Origin: Escarpia spicata
Taxonomy: Eukaryota; Annelida; Polychaeta; Sabellida; Siboglinidae
Length of the DNA stretch: 64,000 nt
NCBI GenBank assembly: GCA_963995525.1
Contig: OZ023214.1
Span: 54,192,839 to 54,256,838, forward strand
Direction of reading: 5' to 3'
Under the pieces are notes generated by a model, which was not told the DNA's origin, ran no database searches, and worked only from the letters and a program-made list of their open reading frames with translations. Below, piece by piece: positions 11,573-22,940 of the stretch (positions within the stretch are counted from its first letter, which is position 1; every line of letters begins with the position of its first letter). The translations under genes were made by a program, and so were the position numbers.

Positions 11573-12399
11573 AGTTGTAATCGACAATAGTTATTGTACA
11601 TATCTTATCTTGTGTCATTTTCTCCTAGTATAAGTACCCAAAACCACATGGTGTATCCTAGTACCCCTTGGAGGTATGCTGATGTATACTTTTATAGCTT
11701 AATATTCCTTCCAAGTACATATGTCATAGCGTTAGAGTGGTAGTGTTTTAGTACATCACCAAGGTAACTTCCTAACATTTTAACGTTTCAGGGAGGTAGA
11801 ATTGTAATATTTTCATTGGTCAGAGCATTAACGTGGTAACTTCGTAACATATTTAATGTTTCATGGCGTTAGAGTTGTAGTGTTTTAGTCATTTAGTCCA
11901 TTACCAAGGTAACTTTCGTATATGTATGTTGTTTCGTGTTTCATATCTGTTGAACGTTATAATTTGTCTGGATGTTTGTCTTTTGAGCGTGTTGACTTTG
12001 TATCCCTTATGCATAAACTTTGAAGTCGTACCCTTCATATATGTCATAGTTTGACCTATCAAGAATCGCCATCTGGTGACTTTACGTGTCAGTTTGGGGG
12101 TAACCAGATTGCATAAGTAATATGGTTGTATATTAAACGTATTGACTTGGACCGCTTATGCATAATTGTTATAGTCTTACCCATAATTCATGTCATAGTT
12201 TTACGTATTTACCTACCAAGAAGCAGCGCCTAGTGACTTTTCGTGTCAGTTTGTGGGTGACCAGTTCGTATAAGTAACATGTTTGTTCATTGAACATATT
12301 CTAGTGCGTAAAATGCATTTTGCGGAACAGTTCGTTGTTTACATGTGAGTCATCAACACCTACATCTTGAGTTTATTGACTATTCTACTGGCTGCCAAC

Positions 12400-12495
12400 A
12401 TGCCCATACCACCATCCTCCTTACCACCCTTCCAGTGTCCGTCGTGTAAGACCCATTTCACGCGTCGGGACAACTGGAAACGGCACATTGCCTAA
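12400..12495 (+). CDS. C2H2-like mini-ORF, unit B
   Basis: The 31 codons match unit A except for trivial differences, with the same stop. Downstream, 12544-12786 is a proline-rich frame containing a (CCT)n tract of about seven repeats. The neighbouring frame across the tract is also open, so I do not choose between them. Confidence 0.4.
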   Translation: MPIPPSSLPPFQCPSCKTHFTRRDNWKRHIA

Positions 12496-13215
12496 CGTCA
12501 CCGTGGAACATCAACAAAGACCGCGTCACCGAATTCACTTGTCTTGGCGCCCACTATGACACATTCGCCTCTGGCCTCAGCGATAAGCTCGACATCGTTT
12601 TTGCCGTCTCAGGTGACCAAAGAACATGCAAAGAAAATGGCCCTGGTCGATCGCCATATTTTAAACAACATTCAACAGGAACGTCCTCCTCCTCCTCCTC
12701 CTCCTGTTAATCCTATTGAATGTGTCTTCCAACGACTCGACGTGGTCGGAGCAGGTTGCCTCTTCGGCGGCAACAGCCCTTTTTAATGAAAAGTCGACGC
12801 AGTAGACGACGACACATTTTTTATCTGGGAAACACGCTACCAAAAGTCACGTGACCAAAAGTCACGTAACAGGACTATAATGTAATGCACTACATATAGA
12901 TAACTACACGGGAACAAAAATTTCGAAAATAAACATAAACCGAATAAGATGTACCTGAATGTTGACAAGAACAACTACACGGTAACAGACATGTTGGAAG
13001 CCGATAAAACTTAAATAGCACCGACCATATACTAAATAAAGACACGGAGTCGCCTTTTTAACGGAAGTAATGTCACGGGAGCAGATATATTGAGAGGAAA
13101 TGCATCAGAGGCGGCCTTATAGCGGAAGTAAACACCCGCCACGTTGATAGGAAGTGCGTATGAGGCGCTATTTTAGGTAAAATTATATAGTAACACAATA
13201 TTAAATATGTCCCAC

Positions 13216-13440
13216 CACCTGGCGTACCCAAATTGGCTTCCTTGGCCTTCCCCTTCGGGCGGTCACAACGTCCGAGGATGACGTAGCGCTTCTAGGAGTC
13301 TTTCCTGCTGAAAGCCTTGGAGCAGTCCGGGCAGGTGAATGCCGCACATGATGGTGGTGCCGACGGTTTCACGGGTGGCGGGGCCGTGGGCTCCTTGCCG
13401 GCGGCGACGGTTGGGCCGGAGTGGTCCGACACGCGATCTT
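13216..13440 (-). pseudogene. Zinc-finger-like exon, unit B (nonsense codon)
   Basis: This is the 225-bp exon with acceptor CTTTTAG. The Trp codon of the KDSWK segment is TAG here, which breaks the finger frame seen in A, C, D and E. The donor is GTGGGA instead of GTGAGT. Confidence 0.55.
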
Positions 13441-13551
13441 CTAAAAGTAAGAACGATTGTTTTTTAGACGTCGTGTTTTCATAAGTATTTTAATCTTATG
13501 TAATTACACCTATAAAGTAGTGAAATTAAAAAAATATTCATAAACACTTAC

Positions 13552-13659
13552 CACACGAGGCTCGTAGAGATCAATCTCATTAAGCCCGATGGTCGAGGAG
13601 CGGGGCTGGGTTCCAGCTGACTCGGCGTACGTAATGTCAGGATGGATGAAGTTAGCCAT
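13552..13659 (-). CDS. Conserved 36-codon exon, unit B
   Basis: This has the same 36 codons and GTAAGT donor as A, with ITYAESAGTQ in the middle. The sequence beyond the ATG diverges from unit A right after CGACAGTGTT, so the TATA leader is absent. Confidence 0.5.
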
Positions 13660-15044
13660 AACACTGTCGTAGCCATGTGTCAGTGATATTTATTTTCCTC
13701 AGAACATATCCTTTACATTTCAAAGTTGACCAAAACCCCTCTAGCGGTGGAAGTTATAACTAACTTCACATACTATTATGCACAACACCCAAAACCACAT
13801 GGTGTATCCTAGTACCCCTTGGAGGTATGCTGATGTATACTTGTATAGCTTAATATTCCTTCCAAGTACATATGTCATAGCGTTAGAGTGGTAGTGTTTT
13901 AGTACATCACCAAGGTAACTTCCTAACATTTTAACGTTTCAGGGCGGTAGAATTGTAATATTTTCATTGGTCAGAGCATTAACGTGGTAACTTCGTAACA
14001 TATTTTATGTTTCATGGCGTTAGAGTTGTAGTGTTTTAGTAATTTAGTCCATTACCAAGGTAACTTTCGTATATGTATGTTGTTTCGTGTTTCATATCTG
14101 TTGAACGTTATAATTTGTCTGGATGTTTGTCTTTTGAGCGTGTTGACTTTGTATCCCTTATACATAAACTTTGAAGTCGTACCCTTCATATATGTCATAG
14201 ATTGACCTATCAAGAATCGCCATCTGGTGACTTTACGTGTCAGTTTGGGGGTAACCAGATTGCATAAGTAATATGGTTGTATATTAAACGTATTGACTTG
14301 GACCGCTACCCCTTGGAGGTATGCTGATGTATACTTGTATAGCTTAATATTCCTTCCAAGTACATATGTCATAGCGTTAGAGTGGTAGTGTTTTAGTACA
14401 TCACCAAGGTAACTTCCTAACATTTTAACGTTTCAGGGCGGTAGAATTGTAATATTTTCATTGGTCAGAGCATTAACGTGGTAACTTCGTAACATATTTA
14501 ATGTTTCATGGCGTTAGAGTTGTAGTGTTTTAGTCATTTAGTCCATTACCAAGGTAACTTTCGTATATGTATGTTGTTTCGTGTTTCATATCTGTTGAAC
14601 GTTATAATTTGTCTGGATGTTTGTCTTTTGAGCGTGTTGACTTTGTATCCCTTATGCATAAACTTTGAAGTCGTACCCTTCATATATGTCATAGATTGAC
14701 CTATCAAGAATCGCCATCTGGTGACTTTACGTGTCAGTTTGGGGGTAACCAGCTTGCATAAATAATATGGTTGTATATTAAACGTATTGACTTGGACCGC
14801 TTATGCATAATTGTTATAGTCTTACCCATAATTCATGTCATAGTTTTACGTATTTACCTACCAAGAAGCAGCGCCTAGTGACTTTTCGTGTCAGTTTGTG
14901 GGTGACCAGTTCGTATAAGTAACATGTTTGTTCATTGAACAAATTCTAGTGCGTAAAATGCATTTTGCGGAACAGTTCGTTGTTTACATGTGAGTCATAA
15001 ACACCTACATCTTGAGTTTATTGACTATTCTACTGGCTGCCAAC

Positions 15045-15140
15045 ATGTCCATACCACCACCCTCCTTACCACCCTTCCAGTGTCCGTCGTGTAAGACCCA
15101 TTTCACGCGTCGGGACAACTGGAAACGGCACATTGCCTAA
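15045..15140 (+). CDS. C2H2-like mini-ORF, unit C
   Basis: This begins MSIPP, with Ser where unit B has Pro; the finger and stop are the same. The downstream proline tract is the shortest of the set, about five CCT repeats. Confidence 0.4.
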   Translation: MSIPPPSLPPFQCPSCKTHFTRRDNWKRHIA

Positions 15141-15860
15141 CGTCACTGTGGAACATCAACAAACACCGCGTCACCGAATTCACTTGTCTTGGCGCCCACT
15201 ATGACACATTCGCCTCTGGCCTCAGCGACAAGCTCGACATCGCTTTTGCCGTCTCATGTGACCAAAGAACATGCAAAGAAAATGGCCCTGGTCGATCGCC
15301 ATATTTTAAACAACATTCAACAGGAACGTCCTCCTCCTCCTCCTGCTGCTAATCCTATTGAATGTGTCTTCCAACGACTCGACGTGGTCGGAGCAGGTTG
15401 CCTCTTCGGCGGCAACAGCCCTTTTTTTTATGAAAAGTCGACATAGTAGACGGCGACACATTTTATTATCTGGGAAACACGCTACCAAATGTCACGTGAC
15501 CAAAAGTCACGTAACAGGACTATAATGTAATGCACTACATATAGATAACTACACGGGAACAAAAATATCGAAAATAAACATAAACCGAATAAGATGTACC
15601 TGAATGTTGACAAGAACAACTACACGGTAACAGACATGTTGGAATCCGATAAAACTTAAATAGCACCGACCATATACTAAATAAAGACACGGAGTCGCCT
15701 TTTTAACGGAAGTAATGTCACGGGAGCAGATATATTGAGAGGAAATGCATCAGAGGCGGCCTTTTAGCGGAAGTAAACACCCGCCACGTTGATAGGAAGT
15801 GCGTATGAGGCGCTATTTTAGGTAAAATTATATAGTAACACAATATTAAATATGTCCCAC

Positions 15861-16085
15861 CACCTGGCGTACCCAAATTGGCTTCCTTGGCCTTCCCCTT
15901 CGGGCGGTCACAACGTCCGAGGATGACGTAGCGCTTCCAGGAGTCTTTCCTGCTGAAAGCCTTGGAGCAGTCCGGGCAGGTGAATGCCGCACATGATGGT
16001 GGTGCCGACGGTTTCACGGGTGGCGGGGCCGTGGGCTCCTTGCCGGCGGCGACGGTTGGGCCGGAGTGGTCCGACACGCGATCTT
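15861..16085 (-). CDS. Zinc-finger-like exon, unit C
   Basis: The finger frame is intact (FTCPDCSKAFSRKDSWKRY). The donor is GTGGGA as in B, so B and C share a derived splice site that D and E lack. Confidence 0.45.
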
Positions 16086-16196
16086 CTAAAAGTAAGAACG
16101 ATTGTTTTTTAGACGTCGTGTTTTCATAAGTATTTTAATCTTATGTAATTACACCTATAAAGTAGTGAAATTAAAAAAATATTCATAAACACTTAC

Positions 16197-16304
16197 CACA
16201 CGAGGCTCGTAGAGATCAATCTCATTAAGCCCGATGGTCGAGGAGCGGGGCTGGGTTCCAGCTGCCTCGGCGTACGTAATGTCAGGATGGATGAAGTTAG
16301 CCAT
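16197..16304 (-). CDS. Conserved 36-codon exon, unit C
   Basis: The middle reads ITYAEAAGTQ. The donor and length match the other copies. Confidence 0.5.
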
Positions 16305-16833
16305 AACACTGTCGTAGCCATGTGTCAGTGATATTTATTTTCCTCAGAACATATCCTTTACATTTCAAAGTTGACCAAAACCCCTCTAGCGGTGGAAGTT
16401 ATAACTAACTTGTCTTTTGAGCGTGTTGACTTTGTATCCCTTATGCATAAACTTTGAAGTCGTACCCTTCATATATGTCATAGATTGACCTATCAAGAAT
16501 CGCCATCTGGTGACTTTACGTGTCAGTTTGGGGGTAACCAGATTGCATAAGTAATAGGGTTGTATATTAAACGTATTGACTTGGACCGCTTATGCATAAT
16601 TGTTATAGTCTTACCCATAATTCATGTCACAGTTTTACGTATTTACCTACCAAGAAGCAGCGCCTAGTGACTTTTCGTGTCAGTTTGTGGGTGACCAGTT
16701 CGTATAAGTAACATGTTTGTTCATTGAACATATTCTAGTGCGTAAAATGCCTTTTGCGGAACAGTTCGTTGTTTACATGTGAGTCATAAACAACTACATC
16801 TTAAGTTTATTGACTATTCTACTGTCTGCCAAC

Positions 16834-16929
16834 ATGTCCATACCACCATCCTCCTTACCACCCTTCCAGTGTCCGTCGTGTAAGACCCATTTCACGCGTC
16901 GGGACAACTGGAAACGGCACATTGCCTAA
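16834..16929 (+). CDS. C2H2-like mini-ORF, unit D
   Basis: The finger and stop are the same as in C. The downstream proline tract has about nine CCT repeats. Confidence 0.4.
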   Translation: MSIPPSSLPPFQCPSCKTHFTRRDNWKRHIA

Positions 16930-17654
16930 CGTCACCGTGGAACATCAACAAAGACCGCGTCACCGAATTCACTTGTCTTGGCGCCCACTATGACACATTC
17001 GCCTCTGGCCTCAGCGACAAGCTCGACATCGTTTTTGCCGTCTCAGGTGACCAAAGAACATGCAAAGAAAATGGCCCTGGTCGATCGCCATATTTTAAAC
17101 AACATTCAACAGGAACGTCCTCCTCCTCCTCCTCCTCCTCCTCCTGCTAATCCTATTGAATGTGTCTTCCAACGACTCGACGTAGTGGGAGCAGGTTGCC
17201 TCTTCGGCGGTAACAGCCCTTTTTATGAAAAGTCGACGCAGTAGACGACGACACATTTTTTATCTTGGAAACACGCTACCAAAAGTCACGTGACCAAAAG
17301 TCACGTAACAGGACTATAATGTAATGCACTACATATAGATAACTACACGGGAACAAAAATATCGAAAATAAACATAAACCGAATAAGATGTACCTGAATG
17401 TTGACAAGAACAACTACACGGTAACAGACATGTTGGAAGCCGATAAAACTTAAATAGCACCGACCATATACTAAATAAAGACACGGAGTCGCCTTTTTAA
17501 CGGAAGTAATGTCACGGGAGCAGATATATTGAGAGGAAATGCATCAGAGGCGGCCTTTTAGCGGAAGTAAACACCCGCCACGTTGATAGGAAGTGCGTAT
17601 GAGGCGCTATTTTAGGTAAAATTATATAGTAACACAATATTAAATATGACTCAC

Positions 17655-17879
17655 CACCTGGCGTACCCAAATTGGCTTCCTTGGCCTTCCCCTTCGGGCG
17701 GTCACAACGTCCGAGGATGACGTAGCGCTTCCAGGAGTCTTTCCTGCTGAAAGCCTTGGAGCAGTCCGGGCAGGTGAATGTCGCACATGATGGTGGTGCC
17801 GACGGTTTCACGGGTGACGGGGCCGTGGGCTCCTTGCCGGCGGCGACGGTTGGGCCGGAGTGGTCCGACACGCAATCTT
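17655..17879 (-). CDS. Zinc-finger-like exon, unit D
   Basis: The finger frame is open, with Thr for Ala before the first Cys pair and Cys for Arg near the exon start. The donor is the consensus GTGAGT. Confidence 0.45.
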
Positions 17880-17990
17880 CTAAAATTAAGAACGATTGTT
17901 TTTTAGACGTCGTGTTTTCATAAGTATTTTAATCCTATGTAATTACACCTATAAAGTAGTGAAATTAAAAAAATATTCATAAACACTTAC

Positions 17991-18098
17991 CACACGAGGC
18001 TCGTACAGATCAATCTCATTAAGCCTGATGGTCGAGGAGCGGGGCTGGATTCCAGCTGCCTCGGCGTATGTAATGTCAGGATGGATGAAGTTAGCCAT
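17991..18098 (-). CDS. Conserved 36-codon exon, unit D
   Basis: Ile and Arg replacements (AAGIQ, STIRL) distinguish this copy; the donor is GTAAGT. Confidence 0.5.
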
Positions 18099-18985
18099 AA
18101 CACTGTCGTAGCCATGTGTCAGTGATATTTTCCTCAGAACATATCCTTTACATTTCAAAGTTGACCAAAACCCGTCTAGCGGTGGAAGTTATAACTAACT
18201 TCACATACTATTATGCACAACACCCAAATCCACATGGTGTATCCTAGTACCCCTTGGAGGTATGCTGATGTATACTTGTATAGCTTAATATTCCTTCCAA
18301 GTACATATGTCATAGCGTTAGAGTGGTAGTGTTTTAGTACATCACCAAGGTAACTTCCTAACATTTTAACGTTTCAGGGCGGTAGAATTGTAATATTTTC
18401 ATTGGTCAGAGCATTAACGTGGTAACTTCGTAACATATTTAATGTTTCATGCCGTTAGAGTTGTAGTGTTTTAGTCATTTAGTCCATTACCAAGGTAACT
18501 TTCGTATATGTATGTTGTTTCGTGTTTCATATCTGTTGAACGTTATAATTTGTCTGGATGTTTGTCTTTTGAGCGTGTTGACTTTGTATCCCTTATGCAT
18601 AAACTTTGAAGTCGTACCCTTCATATATGTCATAGATTGACCTATCAAGAATCGCCATCTGGTGACTTTACGTGTCAGTTTGGGGGTAACCAGCTTGCTT
18701 AAGTAATATGGTTGTATATTAAACGTATTGACTTGGACCGCTTATGCATAATTGTTATAGTCTTACCCATAATTCATGTCATAGTTTTACGTATTTACCT
18801 ACCAAGAAGCAGCGCCTAGTGACTTTTCGTGTCAGTTTGTGGGTGACCAGTTCGTATAAGTAACATGTTTGTTCATTGAACATATTCTAGTGCGTAAAAT
18901 GCATTTTGCGGAACAGTTCGTTGTTTACATGTGAGTCATAAACACCTACATCTTGAGTTTATTGACTATTCTACTGGCTGCCGAC

Positions 18986-19081
18986 ATGTCCATACCACCA
19001 TCCTCCTTACCACCCTTCCAGTGTCCGTCGTGTAAGACCCATTTCACGCGTCGGGACAACTGGAAACGGCACATTGACTAA
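18986..19081 (+). CDS. C2H2-like mini-ORF, unit E
   Basis: Same as the others except that the last codon before the stop is GAC (Asp) instead of GCC. Confidence 0.4.
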   Translation: MSIPPSSLPPFQCPSCKTHFTRRDNWKRHID

Positions 19082-19830
19082 CGTCACTGTGGAACATCAA
19101 CAAAGACCGCGTCACCGAATTCACTTGTCTTGGCGCCCACTATGACACATTCGCCTCTGGCCTCAGCGACAAGCTCGACATCGCTTTTGCCGTCTCATGT
19201 GACCAAAGAACATGCAAAGAAAATGGCCCTGGTCGATCGCCATATTTTAAACAACATTCAACAGGAACGTCCTCCTCCTCCTCCTCCTCCTCCTCCTCCT
19301 CCTCCTCCTCCTCCTCCTCCTCCTGCTAATCCTATTGAATGTGTCTTCCAACGACTCGACGTGGTCGGAGCAGGTTGCCTCTTCGGCGGCAACATCCCTT
19401 TTTTATGAAAAGTCGACATAGTAGACGGTGACACATTTTTTTATCTGGGAAACACGCTACCAAATGTCACGTGACGAAAAGTCACGTAACAGGACTATAA
19501 TGTAATGCACTACATATAGATAACTACACGGGAACAAAAATATCGAAAATAAACATAAACCGAATAAGATGTACCTGAATGTTGACAAGAACAACTACAC
19601 GGGAACAGACATGTTGGAAGCCGATAAAAGTTAAATAGCACCGACCATATACAAAATAAAGACACGGAGTCGCCATTTTAACGGAAGTAATGTCACGGGA
19701 GCAGATATATTGAGAGGAAATGCATCAGAGGCGGCCTTTTAGCGGAAGTAAACACCCGCCACGTTGATAGGAAGTTGAGGCGCTATTTTAGGTAAAATTA
19801 TATAGTAACACAATATTAAATATGACTCAC

Positions 19831-20055
19831 CACCTGGCGTACCCAAATTGGCTTCCTTGACCGTCCCCTTCGGGCGGTCACAACGTCCGAGGATGACGTA
19901 GCGCTTCCAGGAGTCTTTCTTGCTGAAAGCCTTGGAGCAGTCCGGGCAGGTGAATGCCGCACATGATGGTGGTGCCGACGGTTTCACGGGTGGCGGGGCC
20001 GTGGGCTCCTTGCCGGCGGCGACGGTTGGGCCGGAGTGGTCCGACACGCGATCTT
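19831..20055 (-). CDS. Zinc-finger-like exon, unit E
   Basis: Finger with SKKDSWK and an intact frame; donor GTGAGT. Confidence 0.45.
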
Positions 20056-20166
20056 CTAAAAGTAAGAACGATTGTTTTTTAGACGTCGTGTTTTCATAAG
20101 TATTTTAATCTTATGTAATTACACCTATAAAGTAGTGAAATTAAAAAAATATTCATAAACACTTAC

Positions 20167-20274
20167 CACACGAGGCTCGTAGAGATCAATCTCATTAAGC
20201 CCGATGGTCGAGGAGCGGGGCTGGGTTCCAGCTGCCTCGGCGTACGTAATGTCAGGATGGATGAAGTTAGCCAT
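20167..20274 (-). CDS. Conserved 36-codon exon, unit E
   Basis: Identical in layout to C, followed by the donor GTAAGT at 20166-20161. Confidence 0.5.
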
Positions 20275-20310
20275 AACACTGTCGTAGCCATGTGTCAGTG
20301 ATATTTATTT

Positions 20311-20372
20311 TCCTCGGCGTATGTAATGTCAGGATGGATGATTTTAGCCATAACACTGTCGTGACTACAATC
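20311..20372 (-). repeat. Fragment of the exon with its TATA-bearing leader
   Basis: The start of the 36-codon exon (with a Lys-for-Phe type change after the ATG) plus the leader TTATATAAGATTGTAG are repeated here. They match the unit A promoter side and not the adjacent unit E, so this is a remnant of another A-type end. Confidence 0.65.
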
Positions 20373-20536
20373 TTATATAACTTTCAAAAAGCCTTGCATC
20401 CATTTTCACAAAATAACGCACAACGCAGTAAAAAATCAATGACAAGAGAAAGTGTCATCGGGGCTGGTTATGACCGGTAATGGTTATAGATAAAACCTGG
20501 CATGGATGACAGGTTGTAACATTTAGGTACCCCTAA
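20373..20536. repeat. Inverted match to the left interior of the 7320-9141 element
   Basis: TTTCAAAAAGCCTTGC and CGGGGCTGGTTATGACC correspond to the reverse complement of about 7690-7790. The similarity continues into the next segment. Confidence 0.7.
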
Positions 20537-21633
20537 AGTGTTTTCTAGAGCCCTTTTGAAACTGTGTTCCTAGACTAACAGTATTATTCAATCCCAAGTC
20601 GAATTACAGCATGTCGCATTTACATTGCTGCATCTGGTGAATGAGATGTGAAGTTAAATTCAATTTACAGGTGATACATATTGAATATAGTATACCACTA
20701 GAGGAAGAGAAAGACATATGTTATGCACAACCCACAGTGGTTTTACTCCTTTAACATGCTGATACGCTAAAATTTTAAGAAATCACACCGGTGATGTATT
20801 AAACTGGTACGAAGGTATGACACACAAGTATTAAAATAGCGAACTTTACCCCGCTAAGACGTTGAAACGCCAAAATGTTAGGAAGTTACCACGGCAGTGG
20901 AATAAAATAGGTAACATAAATGGAAATAAAGGTCTATTTCATGAAGTCATCGGGCTATTTTAAGGTAAGGGTAACAATGACCTAATATAAAATGTCATTG
21001 ACCTATTTAATCACGTCACTGACATATTTTGGTAGTTCACCACATAGTCCCCAGGGGCGCATATTGACATATTGTTGTAGTTCATACAGTTTCCATTAGG
21101 GAGCGCTAATGGTCCTCGTTACATAGTTCACCACATATTTGACAGGTGGCGCCAATTGTCCTGTGACCTTGACATTTGACCTTCATCGGAAGTGACGTTT
21201 TTTCTCCTAGCATACTACTTGTGTCGATCAAAACAGATATCAAATAGCAACCAAACAATGCACAATCGTGCGCCACACAATCGCGCGCCAAGCGGTCGAA
21301 TACAAAATACGCATGTCAAACAACGGTCATATAGTCGACCTAGCAATATCAGTTAGGTTGTAGAAAGCAACACACTTGACACTGATCATGACGCAGATTA
21401 TGTGTTCTCTGTGCACAGCGCTACAGACAAGGCATCGCAGCCCAAAGCTATATTCGCAGAATTCCGTTCCATCAACGCAAAAAAGTCGAACGGGAACGTC
21501 AACGTCTAGAACGAGAGGACATTATAGAGAAGGTGGAGTGCCCTACGCCCTGGCTTAATCCGATTTTGATTGTCCCAAAACCAAAACGCCCGGGCGAAAT
21601 TCACATTTGTGTGGATATGCGACTTCGAAATAA
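20537..21633 (+). repeat. 1.1-kb segment, first copy, ending in Gypsy RT start
   Basis: This begins AGTGTTTTCTAGAGCC and is nearly identical to 22013-23109. Its first ~220 bp match the 7320-9141 element in inverted orientation. Its last ~170 bp encode the N-terminal end of a Gypsy-type RT (EDIIEKVECPTPWLNP, then VDMRLRN), broken off at the junction with the next unit fragment. Confidence 0.85.
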
Positions 21634-22012
21634 CTAACTTCACATACTATTATGCACAACACCTAAATCCACATGGTGTATCCTAGTACCCCTTGGAGGT
21701 ATGCTGATGTATACTTTTACAGCTTAATATTCCTTCCAAGTACATATGGCATAGCGTTAGAATGTGGTAGTGTTTTAGTACATCACCAAGGTAACTTCCT
21801 AACATTTTAACGTTTCAGGGCGGTAGAATTGTAATATTTTCATTGGTCAGAGCATTAACGTGGTAACTTCGTAACATATTTTATGTTTCATGGCGTTAGA
21901 GTTGTAGTGTTTTAGTAATTTAGTCCATTACCAAGGTAACTTTCGTATATGTATGTTGTTTCGTGTTTCATATCTGTTGAACGTTATAATTTGTCTGGAT
22001 GTTTGTCTTTTG
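21634..22012. repeat. Left-end fragment of the ~2-kb unit between the two 1.1-kb copies
   Basis: This matches the first ~380 bp of units B and E (ACCCCTTGGAGG to TGTTTGTCTTTTGAG). Its left neighbour ends ACTTCGAAATAACT and its right neighbour begins AGTGTTTTC, so a ~1476-bp tandem duplication spans this boundary. Confidence 0.8.
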
Positions 22013-22940
22013 AGTGTTTTCTAGAGCCATTTTGAAACTGTGTTCCTAGACTAACAGTATTATTCAATCCCAAGTCGAATTACAGCATGTCGCATTTACA
22101 TTGCTGCATCTGGTGAATGAAATGTGAAGTTAAATTCAATTTACAGGTGATACATATTGAATATAGTATACCACTAGAGGAAGAGAAAGACATATGTTAT
22201 GCACAACCCACAGTGGTTTTACTCCTTTAACATGCTGATACGCTAAAATTTTAAGAAATCACACCGGTGATGTATTAAACTGGTACGAAGGTATGACACA
22301 CAAGTATTAAAATAGCGAACTTTACCCCGCTAAGACGTTGAAACGCCAAAATGTTAGGAAGTTACCACGGCAGTGGAATAAAATAGGTAACATAAATGGA
22401 AATAAAGGTCTATTTCATGACGTCATCGGGCTATTTTAAGGTAAGGGTAACAATGACCTAATATAAAATGTCATTGACCTATTTAATCACGTCACTGACA
22501 TATTTTGGTAGTTCACCACATAGTCCCCAGGGGCGCATATTTACATGTTGTTGTAGTTCATACAGTTTCCATTAGGGAGCGCTAATGGTCCTCGTTACAT
22601 AGTTCACCACATATTTGACAGGTGGCGCCAATTGTCCTCTGACCTTCACATTTGACCTTCATCGGAAGTGACGTTTTTTCTCCTAGCATACTACTTGTGT
22701 CGATCAAAACAGATATCAAATAGCAACCAAACAATGCACAATCGTGCGCCACACAATCGCGCGCCAAGCGGTCGAATACAAAATACGCATGTCAAACAAC
22801 GGTCATATAGTCGACCTAGCAATATCAGTTAGGTTGTAGAAAGCAACACACTTGACACTGATCATGACGCAGATTATGTGTTCTCTGTGCACAGCGCTAC
22901 AGACAAGGCATCGCAGCCCAAAGCTATAATCGCAGAATTC
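22013..22940 (+). repeat. 1.1-kb segment, second copy
   Basis: Nearly identical to 20537-21460, which implies a recent duplication. The few differences include ACGTC for AAGTC near 22420. It continues without a break into the Gypsy pol remnant. Confidence 0.85.

Larger units (their letters stand above)
11640..13790 (-). repeat. Repeat unit B (right palindrome arm)
   Basis: The full-length unit in the orientation shared with C, D and E begins at ACCACATGGTGTATCC. Its left third contains ~75-bp sub-repeats (GGTAACTTC...TAACAT...GTTTCA...GGCG) and two ~150-bp modules marked by ACTGACACG/CGTGTCAGT. The coding-like parts follow. Confidence 0.85.
13790..16400 (-). repeat. Repeat unit C with internal ~493-bp tandem duplication
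   Basis: Direct copy of B. The segment beginning TACCCCTTGGAGG at 13815 recurs at 14308, so the left part is doubled; the second copy joins after CTTGGACCGC. The doubled part gives a 123-codon frame at 14052-14423 (minus) that I regard as non-coding. Confidence 0.85.
16400..18200 (-). repeat. Repeat unit D (left end truncated)
   Basis: The junction at about 16411 jumps from the end of unit C straight to TTGTCTTTTGAGCGTG, so the first ~400 bp of the unit are missing. The rest is collinear with B, C and E. Confidence 0.85.
18200..20310 (-). repeat. Repeat unit E
   Basis: Full-length copy. The CCT tract is greatly expanded (about 20 repeats near 19271-19324) while staying in frame on both readings. 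Confidence 0.85.

Noticed and set aside
12544..12786. Proline-rich ORFs in each unit as real genes
   Set aside because: Two alternative frames across the triplet tract are open, no ATG context is conserved in unit A, and no domain is recognisable; described only within the units.
14052..14423. 123-codon ORF on the minus strand
   Set aside because: Spans the internal duplication junction of unit C; the corresponding sequence in other units is not open over this length.
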